Numbered from the stretch's first letter, positions 26,119-35,601 are shown. The stretch: DNA of 45,242 nt from Bacteroidales bacterium (GCA_016936435.1 JAFGXX010000189.1:1-45242); one strand, 5' to 3'. The notes: generated by a model not told the origin, from the letters alone. A program made the numbers and translations.

Positions 26119-26982
26119 TTGACAGACAAGCCTAAATATATCAATGTTGGCGGCAGGCTTCTCGATCTGTCGGTTCAAAAGGTGATGGGCATCATTAACG
26201 TCACCCCCGATTCGTTTTACGAAGGCAGCAGGGTCGAAAGCGAAAGGCAGATCATTGAGACGGCTGAGAAAATGACACGCGACGGAGCCTCGATCATCGA
26301 TGTCGGAGGTATTTCCACACGACCTTATTCAAATGAGATAACAGCTGAAGAGGAGGAAAAGAGGGTTCTTGGCGCCATTCGTTATATCATCAGGGAGATG
26401 CCCGACACAGTGATATCCGTAGATACCTACAGGGCTTCAGTAGCCAGGAAGGCTGTAGAAGAGTGCGGGGCTCTGATAATTAATGATATTTCGGGAGGAG
26501 AAGCTGACAGCAAAATGTTCAGTTTAGTTAAGGAACTGAATGTACCGTATATCATGATGCATATGCAGGGAACTCCCCGTACCATGCAGGAAAATCCTGT
26601 TTACGAAGATGTTGTCGCTGATATTCTGAAGTGGTTCAGTGTTAAGATCTCCGACCTGCAATCGGCGGGGGTGAAGGATATTATTCTTGATCCGGGAATA
26701 GGCTTTGGAAAGACAATAAATCATAACTTTGAAATTGTGCGCCGCTTTTCGGATTTTTCAATCGCTGGTCGTCCTCTTGTAGCAGGCATTTCGCGCAAAT
26801 CGATGATCTGGAAGACCCTGGGAATAACTCCGGGTGAAGCTCTTAACGGAACTTCGGTGCTTAATGCCGTAGCCTTAATGGGAGGAGCCGATATTCTGAG
26901 GGTTCACGATGTTAAAGAGGCAGTGGAGAGTGTTAAGCTCATAAGCATGTTGATGAGCCGTGAGAATGAAACAAAGAAATAA
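26119..26982 (+). CDS. folP: Dihydropteroate synthase
   Basis: FolP joins 6-hydroxymethyl-dihydropterin pyrophosphate and p-aminobenzoate to form dihydropteroate in folate synthesis. The TIM-barrel motifs are clear: MGIINVTPDSF (about 23-33), GASIIDVGGISTRP, VISVDTYRASVARKA, IINDISGG, YIMMHMQGTPRTMQ, DIILDPGIGFGKT, GISRKSMI and a C-terminal DILRVHDV. No ATG lies between the upstream in-frame stop at 26071 and the MGIINV core, so the TTG at 26119 is the most likely start; it gives 287 residues, normal for the family. cdaA follows after 11 bases. Confident product, start slightly uncertain. Confidence 0.96.
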   Translation: MTDKPKYINVGGRLLDLSVQKVMGIINVTPDSFYEGSRVESERQIIETAEKMTRDGASIIDVGGISTRPYSNEITAEEEEKRVLGAIRYIIREMPDTVISVDTYRASVARKAVEECGALIINDISGGEADSKMFSLVKELNVPYIMMHMQGTPRTMQENPVYEDVVADILKWFSVKISDLQSAGVKDIILDPGIGFGKTINHNFEIVRRFSDFSIAGRPLVAGISRKSMIWKTLGITPGEALNGTSVLNAVALMGGADILRVHDVKEAVESVKLISMLMSRENETKK

Positions 26983-26993
26983 CCAACTCGAAA

Positions 26994-27770
26994 ATGATCG
27001 TTCCCATTACAGTCCTGGATATTATTGACATTCTGCTTGTTGCCTTTATCTTTTACCAGCTGTACAGGATAATAAAAGGTACGGCTGCTCTGAGCATTTT
27101 TATCGCAATCTTTCTGATCTATCTCTTCTGGCTTCTGGTAAAGGCTCTTAATATGGAGCTTGTGAGCTCGATAATCGGACAGGTTACCGGTGTGGGCGTT
27201 ATCGCCCTTATTGTGGTATTCCAGCAGGAGGTGCGACGTTTTTTGCTTATGCTGGGTAACAGGTACATGAGAAACACCAGGTTCACTCTGAAGCGCTTTT
27301 TCAGTAATCTGGACGAAAATATCCTTGCTCCTGTACTGGTGGAAGAGCTTGTGGCAGCCGCTGTTTCGATGTCGGAGAAAAAATCAGGAGCTCTCATAGT
27401 CATTGGCCGGCAGACAAGGCTTGCAGCTTATACCGAAGAAGGCCAGATCATCAAAGCCCAGATAAGTGCGGAGTTGCTTGAAACATTGTTTTTTAAGAAT
27501 TCACCTCTTCACGACGGTGCTGTCCTGATAGAGGACGGACTTATACTTGCTGCAAGATGTCCACTGCCGGTAACCGACCAGTTCAAACTGCCACCGAACC
27601 TGGGTATGCGCCACAGGGCTGCCATAGGCATGTCGGAACATACCGATGCCATCGTGGTTGTGGTTTCTGAAGAGACGGGAAGGATATCGTACTCTGAGTC
27701 GGGAATTTTGCGTGAAGGGCTTAAACCTAATGAACTGAGAAACCTGCTTCTCGCGGAAAAAGTCTGGTAA
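26994..27770 (+). CDS. cdaA: Diadenylate cyclase CdaA
   Basis: CdaA makes the second messenger cyclic di-AMP from two ATP. The 258-residue protein has three N-terminal membrane helices (about 6-27, 31-52 and 58-77) and a DAC domain with its two signature motifs, Asp-Gly-Ala (174-176, in SPLHDGAVLI) and Arg-His-Arg (206-208, in LGMRHRAAIG). The later stretch IVVVVSEETGRIS is also typical. Its regulator CdaR and the usual glmM are not adjacent; instead it follows folP, an order found in Bacteroidota. An amidohydrolase gene follows after 32 bases. Confident. Confidence 0.97.
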   Translation: MIVPITVLDIIDILLVAFIFYQLYRIIKGTAALSIFIAIFLIYLFWLLVKALNMELVSSIIGQVTGVGVIALIVVFQQEVRRFLLMLGNRYMRNTRFTLKRFFSNLDENILAPVLVEELVAAAVSMSEKKSGALIVIGRQTRLAAYTEEGQIIKAQISAELLETLFFKNSPLHDGAVLIEDGLILAARCPLPVTDQFKLPPNLGMRHRAAIGMSEHTDAIVVVVSEETGRISYSESGILREGLKPNELRNLLLAEKVW

Positions 27771-27802
27771 ATATCTGATATATAAACATAAAAGAAATTT
27801 TA

Positions 27803-29137
27803 ATGGCTGAAAGGTTCTATGATGTCCATTATCATTTGTTCGATCTGAGCCATCCCAATCTGCTGGCATTTGTTCTTCGTGATGACCTGATCGACACGAA
27901 AACAACAAGGAAAATACTCGGCAGTTTTCCATTCATTCTTAAAATACTGCCTTTATGGATGGTAAATCTTTTCCCTGCAAGAGTGACAAGGAAGGTAAAG
28001 GAATACATAAAGAATGATGCTAAAAACCTGCGTAACCTCCTGTCGGTAATGGAGGGTGCAATTGAATATCATTTTCTGTATACGGAATATTTCCTGCTGC
28101 GTGAAAAAAAGCACTTCGGGACTTTCCGGGGAGCACAATACCGTAAGCTTGCCGTTTGTCCCCTGCTTATGGATTTCGGTTATAAAAACCTCGGACTCGA
28201 CGATTGCTTCTATAACCTTCCTCCTGCAAAACCCATTATAAACCAGGTTGTTGACCTGTTAAATGCTGTCTGGTTCTATTTTAATTTTGATCTGATACCT
28301 CATCCCGACAAACAGGGCAGGCTGAAACTGGTCCGCACTGTAACACCTCCGGATGAAAAACTCTTTGAGATATATCCTTTTCTGGGGCTGAATCCGCAAA
28401 ACTACGATCTTACGGAGATAGCAGAACTGTTTGATAAGTACTTCAGAAACTATGAACATGATGAAGATCCCGAAAAAAGGAGGGGAAAGATACTCAGTAA
28501 AATGGGGACGGTAAGAGCCGACCTTGAGGATATGATAACCCGGAGCAGGGAGAAGGAGGATGCAGATTATTATTCATATATTTTTGCCGGTATCAAGCTT
28601 TATCCTCCGCTCGGATTTGATCCCTGGCCTGACGACAGCACAGAACTTGAAAAGGTGAGGTTCCTTTACAGCGAGTGTGTAAGGAAGAGGATCCCGCTTA
28701 CCGTCCACTGCAGCGGAAGAGGTTATATTACATCACCTCATGCCAGTGAATTTACCGACCCTTCAAAACGGTGGAAGAAAGTCCTGTCGCGTCCTGAATA
28801 CAAAGACCTGAAAATAAATTTCGCTCACCTCGGAACACAATTTGACGGAAGTGAGGACTGGCAGAAAACGGTAGTTGATTACATCAGGGACAATGGCAAT
28901 GTATATACCGACTGCTCATGCCAGACAACCGATAAGGATGATTACCGGAAGGTAGCCCGCATAATGGATTCGCAGACGGAAGCTAACATTCTGTTTGGAG
29001 CCGATTACCTTATCAACCTTATCTGGTCGCGATCCTATAACGAATATCTCGACAATTTCCTTACCACGCCTCACCTTACAGAGAGACAGAAAAAACTGAT
29101 GTGTGAAATAAATCCGGAGAATTTCCTGTTCGGATGA
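27803..29137 (+). CDS. Amidohydrolase-family metal-dependent hydrolase
   Basis: A 444-residue soluble protein of the amidohydrolase-2 (TIM-barrel) superfamily. The metal-site residues can be followed in order: His9-x-His11 in YDVHYHLF, a lysine in FAGIKLYPPLGFDP, His in LTVHCSGRGY, His in NFAHLGTQF and an acidic residue in ILFGADYL. A long insert (about residues 60-270) between the first motif and the lysine is unusual for the family and suggests a specific substrate. It has no signal peptide. It starts 32 bases after cdaA, and an SDR gene follows directly. Substrate cannot be told from sequence; decarboxylases also belong to this superfamily. Confidence 0.85.
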   Translation: MAERFYDVHYHLFDLSHPNLLAFVLRDDLIDTKTTRKILGSFPFILKILPLWMVNLFPARVTRKVKEYIKNDAKNLRNLLSVMEGAIEYHFLYTEYFLLREKKHFGTFRGAQYRKLAVCPLLMDFGYKNLGLDDCFYNLPPAKPIINQVVDLLNAVWFYFNFDLIPHPDKQGRLKLVRTVTPPDEKLFEIYPFLGLNPQNYDLTEIAELFDKYFRNYEHDEDPEKRRGKILSKMGTVRADLEDMITRSREKEDADYYSYIFAGIKLYPPLGFDPWPDDSTELEKVRFLYSECVRKRIPLTVHCSGRGYITSPHASEFTDPSKRWKKVLSRPEYKDLKINFAHLGTQFDGSEDWQKTVVDYIRDNGNVYTDCSCQTTDKDDYRKVARIMDSQTEANILFGADYLINLIWSRSYNEYLDNFLTTPHLTERQKKLMCEINPENFLFG

Positions 29138-29167
29138 TTGTTAATTGTATATGTGCATGAGCTGAAC

Positions 29168-29983
29168 ATGACAGGATCATCTGAACAGAAAACGATACTT
29201 ATTACCGGAGGCACCTCAGGTCTGGGGCTTCATCTTGTCAGAATATTCCTTTCTGAAGGATACCATGTTGTGACGACAGGAAGGAAAGCAGTGTTCTTTC
29301 CCGGATACGAAAAGAGCTTCTCATTCTACAGAGTTGACTTCAGCAATCTCGGAATGACTGCTGAGGTAGTTAAGGCGCTTTGTTCAGAGCATGAAATTGA
29401 TGTTCTGATTAACAACGCCGGAGTGCTGAGCCCCAAAGAGAAAGTAGTTACTGACGATAATCTGGAGTATACTTTCCAGGTCAACTTCCTTGCTCATCTG
29501 CTTCTGGATATACTGGTCCTGAAGAACAGGAAAAGGAAAAGACCGTTAAAGATAGTGTCTGTAACTTCTCCGGTATACCGTTATGCCAGCCTGCAAAAGG
29601 CCAATGACACTATGACTTACAGCGCTGCAAAAGCATATTCGCAATCGAAGCTTTATCTGGCTTTAATGTGTGGTCATCTTAACAGCCTGTTCCCTCAGGG
29701 CAACTTTCGGTGCTTCAGTTTCGACCCGGGGATATTTGGATCAGGTATTTACAGGATGAGGGGCAGATTCTTCTCCTTTCTCTACAGGATTGCCTCACCT
29801 TTCATGAGAAGACCTTCAAAAGTTGCCGGACGGCTTGCTGAATGCATCCTGAAGGATGAATCCCTGAATGGTATAATAATAGATTTCAGGAAAAGAATAA
29901 GAAAATTGCCCGTGTTCCCGAAGGAAATTGAAGATCATTTCCGGGATGATTGTCAGGCCTTAGTCTCAGGGTTTATCAGCTAA
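29168..29983 (+). CDS. Short-chain dehydrogenase/reductase
   Basis: A 271-residue NAD(P)-dependent SDR enzyme. The nucleotide-binding motif TGGTSGLG (about 13-20), the NNAG motif in DVLINNAGVL, and the catalytic YxxxK in AKAYSQSKLYLAL are present, with a nearby serine in VSVTSPV. The YSQSKL form is like that of retinol-dehydrogenase-like SDRs. The reading frame extends to a TTG at 29138, but the ATG at 29168 fits the normal spacing before the Rossmann fold. It follows the amidohydrolase closely and ends the plus-strand row. Substrate unknown. Confidence 0.9.
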   Translation: MTGSSEQKTILITGGTSGLGLHLVRIFLSEGYHVVTTGRKAVFFPGYEKSFSFYRVDFSNLGMTAEVVKALCSEHEIDVLINNAGVLSPKEKVVTDDNLEYTFQVNFLAHLLLDILVLKNRKRKRPLKIVSVTSPVYRYASLQKANDTMTYSAAKAYSQSKLYLALMCGHLNSLFPQGNFRCFSFDPGIFGSGIYRMRGRFFSFLYRIASPFMRRPSKVAGRLAECILKDESLNGIIIDFRKRIRKLPVFPKEIEDHFRDDCQALVSGFIS

Positions 29984-30033
29984 GTGATTTTTTGACTGAT
30001 TTACAGTCCTGATACCGCTGACTTTTTGTAATT

Positions 30034-30057
30034 TTACCGGCGTTTTAAAACCGGTAA
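30034..30057. repeat. Palindrome ahead of the YhcH-like lipoprotein gene
   Basis: TTACCGG (30034-30040) and CCGGTAA (30051-30057) form a 7-base inverted repeat with the spacer CGTTTTAAAA. It overlaps the end of a -7-like TAATTTTA (30029-30036), so it could be a repressor operator for the gene at 30102. It could alternatively form a hairpin ending the upstream SDR transcript, but no T-run follows. Confidence 0.4.
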
Positions 30058-30101
30058 TTTGTTCTCAGGCCGGATTCGCATACTAAATTATTATTCAGGA
30101 T

Positions 30102-30716
30102 ATGAAAAACTTATTATTTAAAGTCATGGTATTTACTGGTATACTTGGTTTCCTGGGCTGTAAAAGCTCAACGGATCCTTCTTCATGGAGTGATAAACAA
30201 ATCGATACCTGGTTTGAAAAAGGCGAATGGCTGAACGGATGGAATGTCAAACCCGACGCCTCAATAAACCGCAAAACCTTTGCTCTTTCGTATTTTAAGC
30301 ATAAGGACAGGTGGGACAAGGCTTTCAGTTTTATGAAGGAAAGCGATCTGGAAAATCTGGAACTAAAACGTTATGAAATTGACGGAGATCTTGTCTATGC
30401 ACCTGTAAGTGAATATATCACCAAGAACGAGGAGGATGCCAGATTTGAGTCGCATCGCAAATACATTGATCTTCAGTATGTTGTAAGTGGGAGAGAGCTT
30501 ATAGGTCACGCTCCTGCCTCAGAGCAGGGAGAAATCCTTGAACCATACAGCGAAGCAAACGACATTATGTTCATGACTGTCGGCAGCTCCAAAAAGCTGG
30601 AGGCTATTCCCGACAGGTTCTTTCTCTTCTTCCCCGACGATCTTCATGCTCCGGGTATGAAGGACGGTGAAAATTCGCCGGTGCGAAAAGTTGTGGTCAA
30701 GATCAGGATAGACTAG
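30102..30716 (+). CDS. YhcH/YjgK/YiaL family protein with a lipoprotein signal
   Basis: A 204-residue protein of the YhcH/YjgK/YiaL (DUF386) cupin-like family, linked in other bacteria to sugar-acid and sialic-acid use. The family core is FESHRKYIDLQYVVSGRE, with Glu, His, Asp and Gln suited to metal binding, then IGHAP and the C-terminal DDLHAPGM with a further His. Unusually, an N-terminal signal with lipobox LGFLGC places lipidated Cys20 at the start of the mature protein, so this member is envelope-anchored rather than cytosolic. It stands alone between a palindromic site and the feoAB leader. Family call firm; substrate unknown. Confidence 0.9.
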   Translation: MKNLLFKVMVFTGILGFLGCKSSTDPSSWSDKQIDTWFEKGEWLNGWNVKPDASINRKTFALSYFKHKDRWDKAFSFMKESDLENLELKRYEIDGDLVYAPVSEYITKNEEDARFESHRKYIDLQYVVSGRELIGHAPASEQGEILEPYSEANDIMFMTVGSSKKLEAIPDRFFLFFPDDLHAPGMKDGENSPVRKVVVKIRID

Positions 30717-30742
30717 CTTAATTCAGAATTTGTCAGGCTGGC

Positions 30743-30804
30743 GGTAACTGCTGCCGGTGAACACAGGCACTGTGATTGAACATTTTCCTGTTTCAGCAGT
30801 TACC
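30743..30804 (+). promoter_or_regulatory. Nested inverted repeats in the feoAB leader
   Basis: GGTAACTGCTG (30743-30753) and CAGCAGTTACC (30794-30804) are a perfect 11-base inverted repeat. The 40-base interval contains a second, smaller hairpin CACAG-GCA-CTGTG (30762-30774). The outer right arm ends 21 bases before the feoAB ATG. This could be a structured 5' leader RNA or a split operator. No Fur-type GATAATGATAATCATTATC box was seen. Confidence 0.5.
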
Positions 30805-30825
30805 CGGTTATACGCTTAAAATTAG

Positions 30826-33312
30826 ATGATAACACTATACGATCTTGCCGAAGGAGAAGAGGGGATCATTATTAAGATCAAGGGAAGAGGTCAGTTCAGG
30901 CGGAGGCTCATGGAAATGGGCTTCATCGCCGGCAAGAGAGTGACAGTAATAAGAAAAGCTCCCCTGAGAGATCCCATAGAATATTTTGTTATGGGGTATA
31001 ATGTTTCACTCCGTAACAGTGAAGCAAAATTGATCGAGGTTGACCGAAATCTTTTACGCGATCATCCATATAATTACACTGAAGTTCTTCAGGCAGAAAA
31101 GGAAAGCACCGCCTGGATCGAGAAGAGCAAGAATCTCAACATAGCCCTTGTCGGCAATCCGAATTCCGGTAAGACCACTCTTTTTAATTTTGCCTCGGGT
31201 GCCAGGGAGAAAGTGGCAAATTATGCAGGGGTAACCGTCAACTCAAGCGAAGCCACCTATAGACAGTCAGGGTATACCTTTTCAATCGTGGACCTTCCCG
31301 GTACTTATTCTCTCCAGAGTTATTCGCCCGAAGAGGTCTATGTACGAGATTATATTTTCGATAATAAACCCGACATAGTCATCAACATTGTTGATGCTTC
31401 AAACCTTGAAAGAAACCTCTATCTCACAACCCAGCTTATCGATATGGGTATTCAGGTGGTGATTGCCCTTAACATGTATGATGAGCTTATCAGAAAGGGC
31501 GATTCACTCGATTATAAAACCCTGGGAAAACTTCTGGGTATACCAGTCGTCCCTACCGTAAGTTCGAGAGGTAAGGGTATAGCCAGGCTCTTTGAAAAGG
31601 TTATCAAAGTATACGAGAACCGTGAACCATCGGTAAGGCATGTTCATGTAAATTACGGCACCGAGATCGAGAATTCGGTGTGCGCCATTCAGTCGAAAAT
31701 AAAAATAGAAGAGAACAGATGCTTTACAGACGTAGTGGCAGCGCGTTACCTGGCTCTCGAACTGCTTTCAAAAGATAAGGTATTCCTCAATAGTATAAAA
31801 TGCTGTGTCAATTCCGATGAGATAATAGCCACAGCCAGGAATGAGGCTGACAGACTCGACAAACTATACACCGAATCGGCAGAGACAGCAATTACCGACA
31901 TGCGCTACGGATTTATTGCCGGCGCCCTGAAGGAGACCTTGAAGATAAGTGAGAAAAAACGCCTCAGAAAGACACAGATAATTGATAACTATTTAACCAA
32001 TAAATATCTTGGTATTCCTCTTTTTATTCTTTTTCTGTGGCTTACATTTTTTACAACCTTTCGTCTCGGAGGCTACCTGCAGGACTGGATGGAGATGGGT
32101 GTGAACTGGTTGTCTGACATAATCAGGAAAACATCAGATCCCGGATTGCTGAGAGATTTTATGGTGGACGGAATAATAAGCGGTGTAGGCGGGGTACTGG
32201 TCTTCCTCCCCAACATAATTATCCTGTTTCTGTTTATCTCCTTCATGGAAGACACAGGCTATATGGCCAGGGCTGTTTTCATCATGGACAAGCTTATGCA
32301 CAGCATGGGGCTGCACGGCAAGTCGTTCATACCCCTGTTCATGGGCTTCGGATGCAATGTGCCGGCCATTATGGCCACAAGGATAATAGAAAGCCGCCGC
32401 GACCGGCTGGTGACCATGCTTATCATACCTTTTATGTCGTGCAGCGCACGGCTACCGGTGTACATCCTTTTCATAAGTGCATTTTTTGACAGGAATCATG
32501 GCCTCATCCTGCTGATCCTGTACATGATAGGAGGTATTCTTGCCATCATTTCAGCCATCCTTCTTAAAAAAGTATATTTCAGAACCCGCGATATACCCTT
32601 TGTAATGGAACTTCCTCCATACAGGGTCCCGACGGCCAGGAGCATCATCAATCATGTGTCGTTCAGAACAGGTCAGTACCTCAGGAAGATAGGAGGTGTT
32701 ATCCTTATAGCTTCCGTTTTGATCTGGTTTTTAAGCAATTTCCCCAGGAATATAAATTATTCAAAGGATTATGATGACCAGATTGCCGTTCTGGAGAAGC
32801 AGATGGAAGAGAATATTCAAAGCGGCAGCATGAGTATAGCCGGTCTTAATTCCATCGAAAGTGAGATCAGTCATCTCACCATGGAAAAGAAAAGCGAACA
32901 TCAGGCGAAATCGATAATCGGATCCCTGGGCCGCGCCCTGGATCCGGTAATGAATCCTCTCGGGTTTGAATGGCGGCTTACCGTAAGCATCATTTCAGGT
33001 CTTGCAGCCAAGGAGGTTGTAGTGAGTACCCTGGGGATACTTTACCTCGCTGAGACCGGTGAAGGAGACAATTCACTCACCGAAAAGCTACAGGAAGCTG
33101 ATTCTTTTACAGGCAGGGAGGCCATAACGCCCCTGGTGGCTTTCTCTTTCATGTTGTTCATTCTCACCTACTTCCCTTGTATAGGTGTGGTGGCTGCCAT
33201 CAGGAAGGAAGCAGGCGGATGGAAATGGGCTATGTTCGTGGTGTTCTATACCACATCGGTGGCCTGGCTGCTGTCATTCATCGTCTACCAGGTGGGCAGT
33301 CTGATAGTATAG
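30826..33312 (+). CDS. feoB: Fused FeoA-FeoB ferrous iron transporter
   Basis: FeoB imports Fe2+ across the inner membrane using a GTPase domain; FeoA is a small SH3-like helper. Here both are one 828-residue protein, as is common in Bacteroidota. FeoA covers about residues 1-75 (IKGRGQFRRRLMEMGF, IRKAPLRDPIEY). The G domain follows with G1 GNPNSGKT (110-117), G3 DLPGTYSL (156-163) and G4 NMYD (216-219). The transport part has the Gate motifs FMGFGCNVPAIMATR and FSFMLFILTYFPCIGVVAAI with conserved cysteines. No FeoC is seen. A structured inverted repeat lies in the leader. It is convergent with GH92, one base between stops. Confident. Confidence 0.97.
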   Translation: MITLYDLAEGEEGIIIKIKGRGQFRRRLMEMGFIAGKRVTVIRKAPLRDPIEYFVMGYNVSLRNSEAKLIEVDRNLLRDHPYNYTEVLQAEKESTAWIEKSKNLNIALVGNPNSGKTTLFNFASGAREKVANYAGVTVNSSEATYRQSGYTFSIVDLPGTYSLQSYSPEEVYVRDYIFDNKPDIVINIVDASNLERNLYLTTQLIDMGIQVVIALNMYDELIRKGDSLDYKTLGKLLGIPVVPTVSSRGKGIARLFEKVIKVYENREPSVRHVHVNYGTEIENSVCAIQSKIKIEENRCFTDVVAARYLALELLSKDKVFLNSIKCCVNSDEIIATARNEADRLDKLYTESAETAITDMRYGFIAGALKETLKISEKKRLRKTQIIDNYLTNKYLGIPLFILFLWLTFFTTFRLGGYLQDWMEMGVNWLSDIIRKTSDPGLLRDFMVDGIISGVGGVLVFLPNIIILFLFISFMEDTGYMARAVFIMDKLMHSMGLHGKSFIPLFMGFGCNVPAIMATRIIESRRDRLVTMLIIPFMSCSARLPVYILFISAFFDRNHGLILLILYMIGGILAIISAILLKKVYFRTRDIPFVMELPPYRVPTARSIINHVSFRTGQYLRKIGGVILIASVLIWFLSNFPRNINYSKDYDDQIAVLEKQMEENIQSGSMSIAGLNSIESEISHLTMEKKSEHQAKSIIGSLGRALDPVMNPLGFEWRLTVSIISGLAAKEVVVSTLGILYLAETGEGDNSLTEKLQEADSFTGREAITPLVAFSFMLFILTYFPCIGVVAAIRKEAGGWKWAMFVVFYTTSVAWLLSFIVYQVGSLIV

Positions 33313-33313
33313 G

Positions 33314-35491
33314 TCAGTCAATAAAATCATAAACCAATTCACCCCCCTTTATTACCTGGCTGTGAGAGATATTATTGTTTTTTATCTTTTTGCCGTTTAT
33401 GTTTACTGACCTGATCAGCGTGCTGCCGTTATTACGACCTGTGGACATGATCGAAAAATATCTTCCCCCGGAGAGTTCAATCTGTATTTCATCAAATGCC
33501 GGGCTTGTAAGAATATAATCGCCTGAAGCAGGACAGACAGGATAGAATCCCATCATCGAAAAGACCAGCCATGCAGACATCTGACCTGCATCTTCATTAC
33601 CACTCAGGCCGCCGGGTCCTGTTCCGTATTCTTCATTGTTAATCCTGAGAGTAAGGTCGGCGCTGCTCTGAAGGTCACCGGCCATGGCATACATAAATGG
33701 CGCCTGCTGATCAGTCTCATTTCCATGCCAGTAGTGGCCATCGTCGAAAAACTCATCCAGTCTGGCCAGGAAGGCTTTTCGTCCACCCATTAAACGAATC
33801 AGTCCCGGTACATCATGAGGTACATACCAGGTATATTGAAAAGGTGTTCCCTCGCAGATGAAACGGGCTTTTATATTGGGATTGAAAGGTTCGTACCAGG
33901 TTCCGTCCGCATATCTTCCCCGTACATAACCCGATTCCTTGTCAAAAACATTCTTGTAATTTAATGATCTCTTCTTCAGTATCTTATAATCTTCTGTTTT
34001 CCCCATGGCTTTCGACACCCGGGAGAGGGCATAGTCATCAAATGCATATTCCAGTGTTCTGGATACCTGTTCCCGTTTATGAAAAGCATCCCATACACTG
34101 TCTTCAAGAGGAATATAACCGTAATTCATGTAGCTTTCCAGGGCTCTTCTTCCCTTTCCGTCGACATATTCTCTGCGGGGAGGAGTTTCAAAGGCGTTCC
34201 GGCGCATGAAGGTGTAGGCTTTCTCTGTATCAGGTACCTTTATCCCTTTTATATAAGCATCACATATCGTTGTGCTTACATGATCTCCTATCATGGCAGC
34301 AGTATAACTTGCCCAGGCCGGGAATATTGGCATCCAACCTCCCTGTTCTGCTTTCAAAACGAGCGATCTCATCATATCCGATGTTTTATCGGGTTCAAGG
34401 ATGGTCACAAGGGGATGCAAGGCCCTGTATGTATCCCACATTGAGAAGTCATCGTAATAATCGAATCCTTTAGCCCGGTAGATTGCTGTGTCTTCCGCGA
34501 AGCCCTGGTAACTGCCGTCGACGTCGCTGGTTATCCTGGGCAGCTGGTAACAATGGTACAGAGCCGTATAAAATTTGACAAGATCATCCCTGCTGCCACC
34601 ACTGACCTTGACCTTGCCGAGAGTCTTATTCCATACGCCGGCGGTTTCGTTCCTGAGCAGATCGAAATCGCGGTCAGGAATCTCTGCTTCAAGGTTTTTA
34701 AGGGCTGCTTCTGCACTTGTGAACGATGTTCCTATGAAAACGGTAACGTTTTTCTCGTCGCCGAATGAGATTATCATTTTCTGGCTTCCCGGCTCATTCC
34801 TGATGACGGTAAAAGGCTTATTGAATTTAATAGCGAACCACCCGCTGAAACCTGCCGGTTTACCGTTTCCCTGGTAAATCCTGTGTACCGGGTTACATCC
34901 GGTGATCATATCTCCCGTAATGCTGAAATGTCCTTTTTTTTCATCGCTGTTGACTCTCAGACAAAGGCAGCTCTGAAGGTCTCCGGGAAATGTGAACCTC
35001 ATGATACCTGAACGCACAGAAGCGGTAAGTTCGGCTTCAACCTGGTATTCATCGAGGAAGACCCTGTACCATTCTGGTGTCGATATTTCATTGGCGTGAC
35101 TGAATGATGATGATGGAGATTCGGTTATGGAAGCCGGATTTGCAGATGTGAAAGGCATTATCGTCATGCTGCCATAGTCCTGTGTGCAACTGCCGCTCAT
35201 CCAGTGGCTTCCCCTGAAGCCGGTGATCAGTTTGTCGTTGTAGTAGTAAGGTGAGATACACTTGATCTCCGTGGTACGGGTCTCAGGTGTCCATTGTGTC
35301 ATGCCGAAGGGTCGGCCTACAGCCGGGAAAGTCTGCCCTTTATCTTCCGATACCGACTCGCTGTGGCGGAGTGCACTGATGGTGGCAGCCGGTGCTGTTC
35401 CTATAAGAGGATCGACATAGCTTAGAGGATCCTGGCCCGATACAGCCAGTTGGATACATGAGAAAAAACAGAGAATAAAATTTATCTTCAT
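33314..35491 (-). CDS. GH92 alpha-mannosidase family glycosidase
   Basis: A 725-residue exported glycoside hydrolase of family GH92, Ca-dependent exo-alpha-mannosidases. A signal peptide (residues 1-19, ending LAVSGQ) is followed by YVDPLIGTAP. Conserved segments include AVGRPFGMTQWTPET, GFRGSHWMSGS, MWDTYRALHPL, the catalytic region with ICEGTPFQYTWYVPHD (about residue 545), the HGNETDQQAPF stretch and SGNEDAGQMSAWLVFS with the acidic pair. The motif at the catalytic Glu is ICE, closer to the VCE of alpha-1,2-mannosidases than to the HCE of mannosyl-phosphate-cleaving members. No SusC/SusD pair is nearby, so this is not a full polysaccharide locus. Specific linkage cannot be told. Confidence 0.92.
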   Translation of the reverse strand: MKINFILCFFSCIQLAVSGQDPLSYVDPLIGTAPAATISALRHSESVSEDKGQTFPAVGRPFGMTQWTPETRTTEIKCISPYYYNDKLITGFRGSHWMSGSCTQDYGSMTIMPFTSANPASITESPSSSFSHANEISTPEWYRVFLDEYQVEAELTASVRSGIMRFTFPGDLQSCLCLRVNSDEKKGHFSITGDMITGCNPVHRIYQGNGKPAGFSGWFAIKFNKPFTVIRNEPGSQKMIISFGDEKNVTVFIGTSFTSAEAALKNLEAEIPDRDFDLLRNETAGVWNKTLGKVKVSGGSRDDLVKFYTALYHCYQLPRITSDVDGSYQGFAEDTAIYRAKGFDYYDDFSMWDTYRALHPLVTILEPDKTSDMMRSLVLKAEQGGWMPIFPAWASYTAAMIGDHVSTTICDAYIKGIKVPDTEKAYTFMRRNAFETPPRREYVDGKGRRALESYMNYGYIPLEDSVWDAFHKREQVSRTLEYAFDDYALSRVSKAMGKTEDYKILKKRSLNYKNVFDKESGYVRGRYADGTWYEPFNPNIKARFICEGTPFQYTWYVPHDVPGLIRLMGGRKAFLARLDEFFDDGHYWHGNETDQQAPFMYAMAGDLQSSADLTLRINNEEYGTGPGGLSGNEDAGQMSAWLVFSMMGFYPVCPASGDYILTSPAFDEIQIELSGGRYFSIMSTGRNNGSTLIRSVNINGKKIKNNNISHSQVIKGGELVYDFID

Positions 35492-35601
35492 TTGTTCATA
35501 TTATTTTGAGCTAATCCCTAAATATAGATCATTTTGGCGATTCGCGATTTGTAATTAAAAAAAAACGTAATATTGAATGTTAACCGGAAATACTGTTCAG
35601 A

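Noticed and set aside
30717-30825. Fur box ahead of feoAB
   Set aside because: No match to the GATAATGATAATCATTATC pattern; the repeat there has a different sequence and a 40-base interval.
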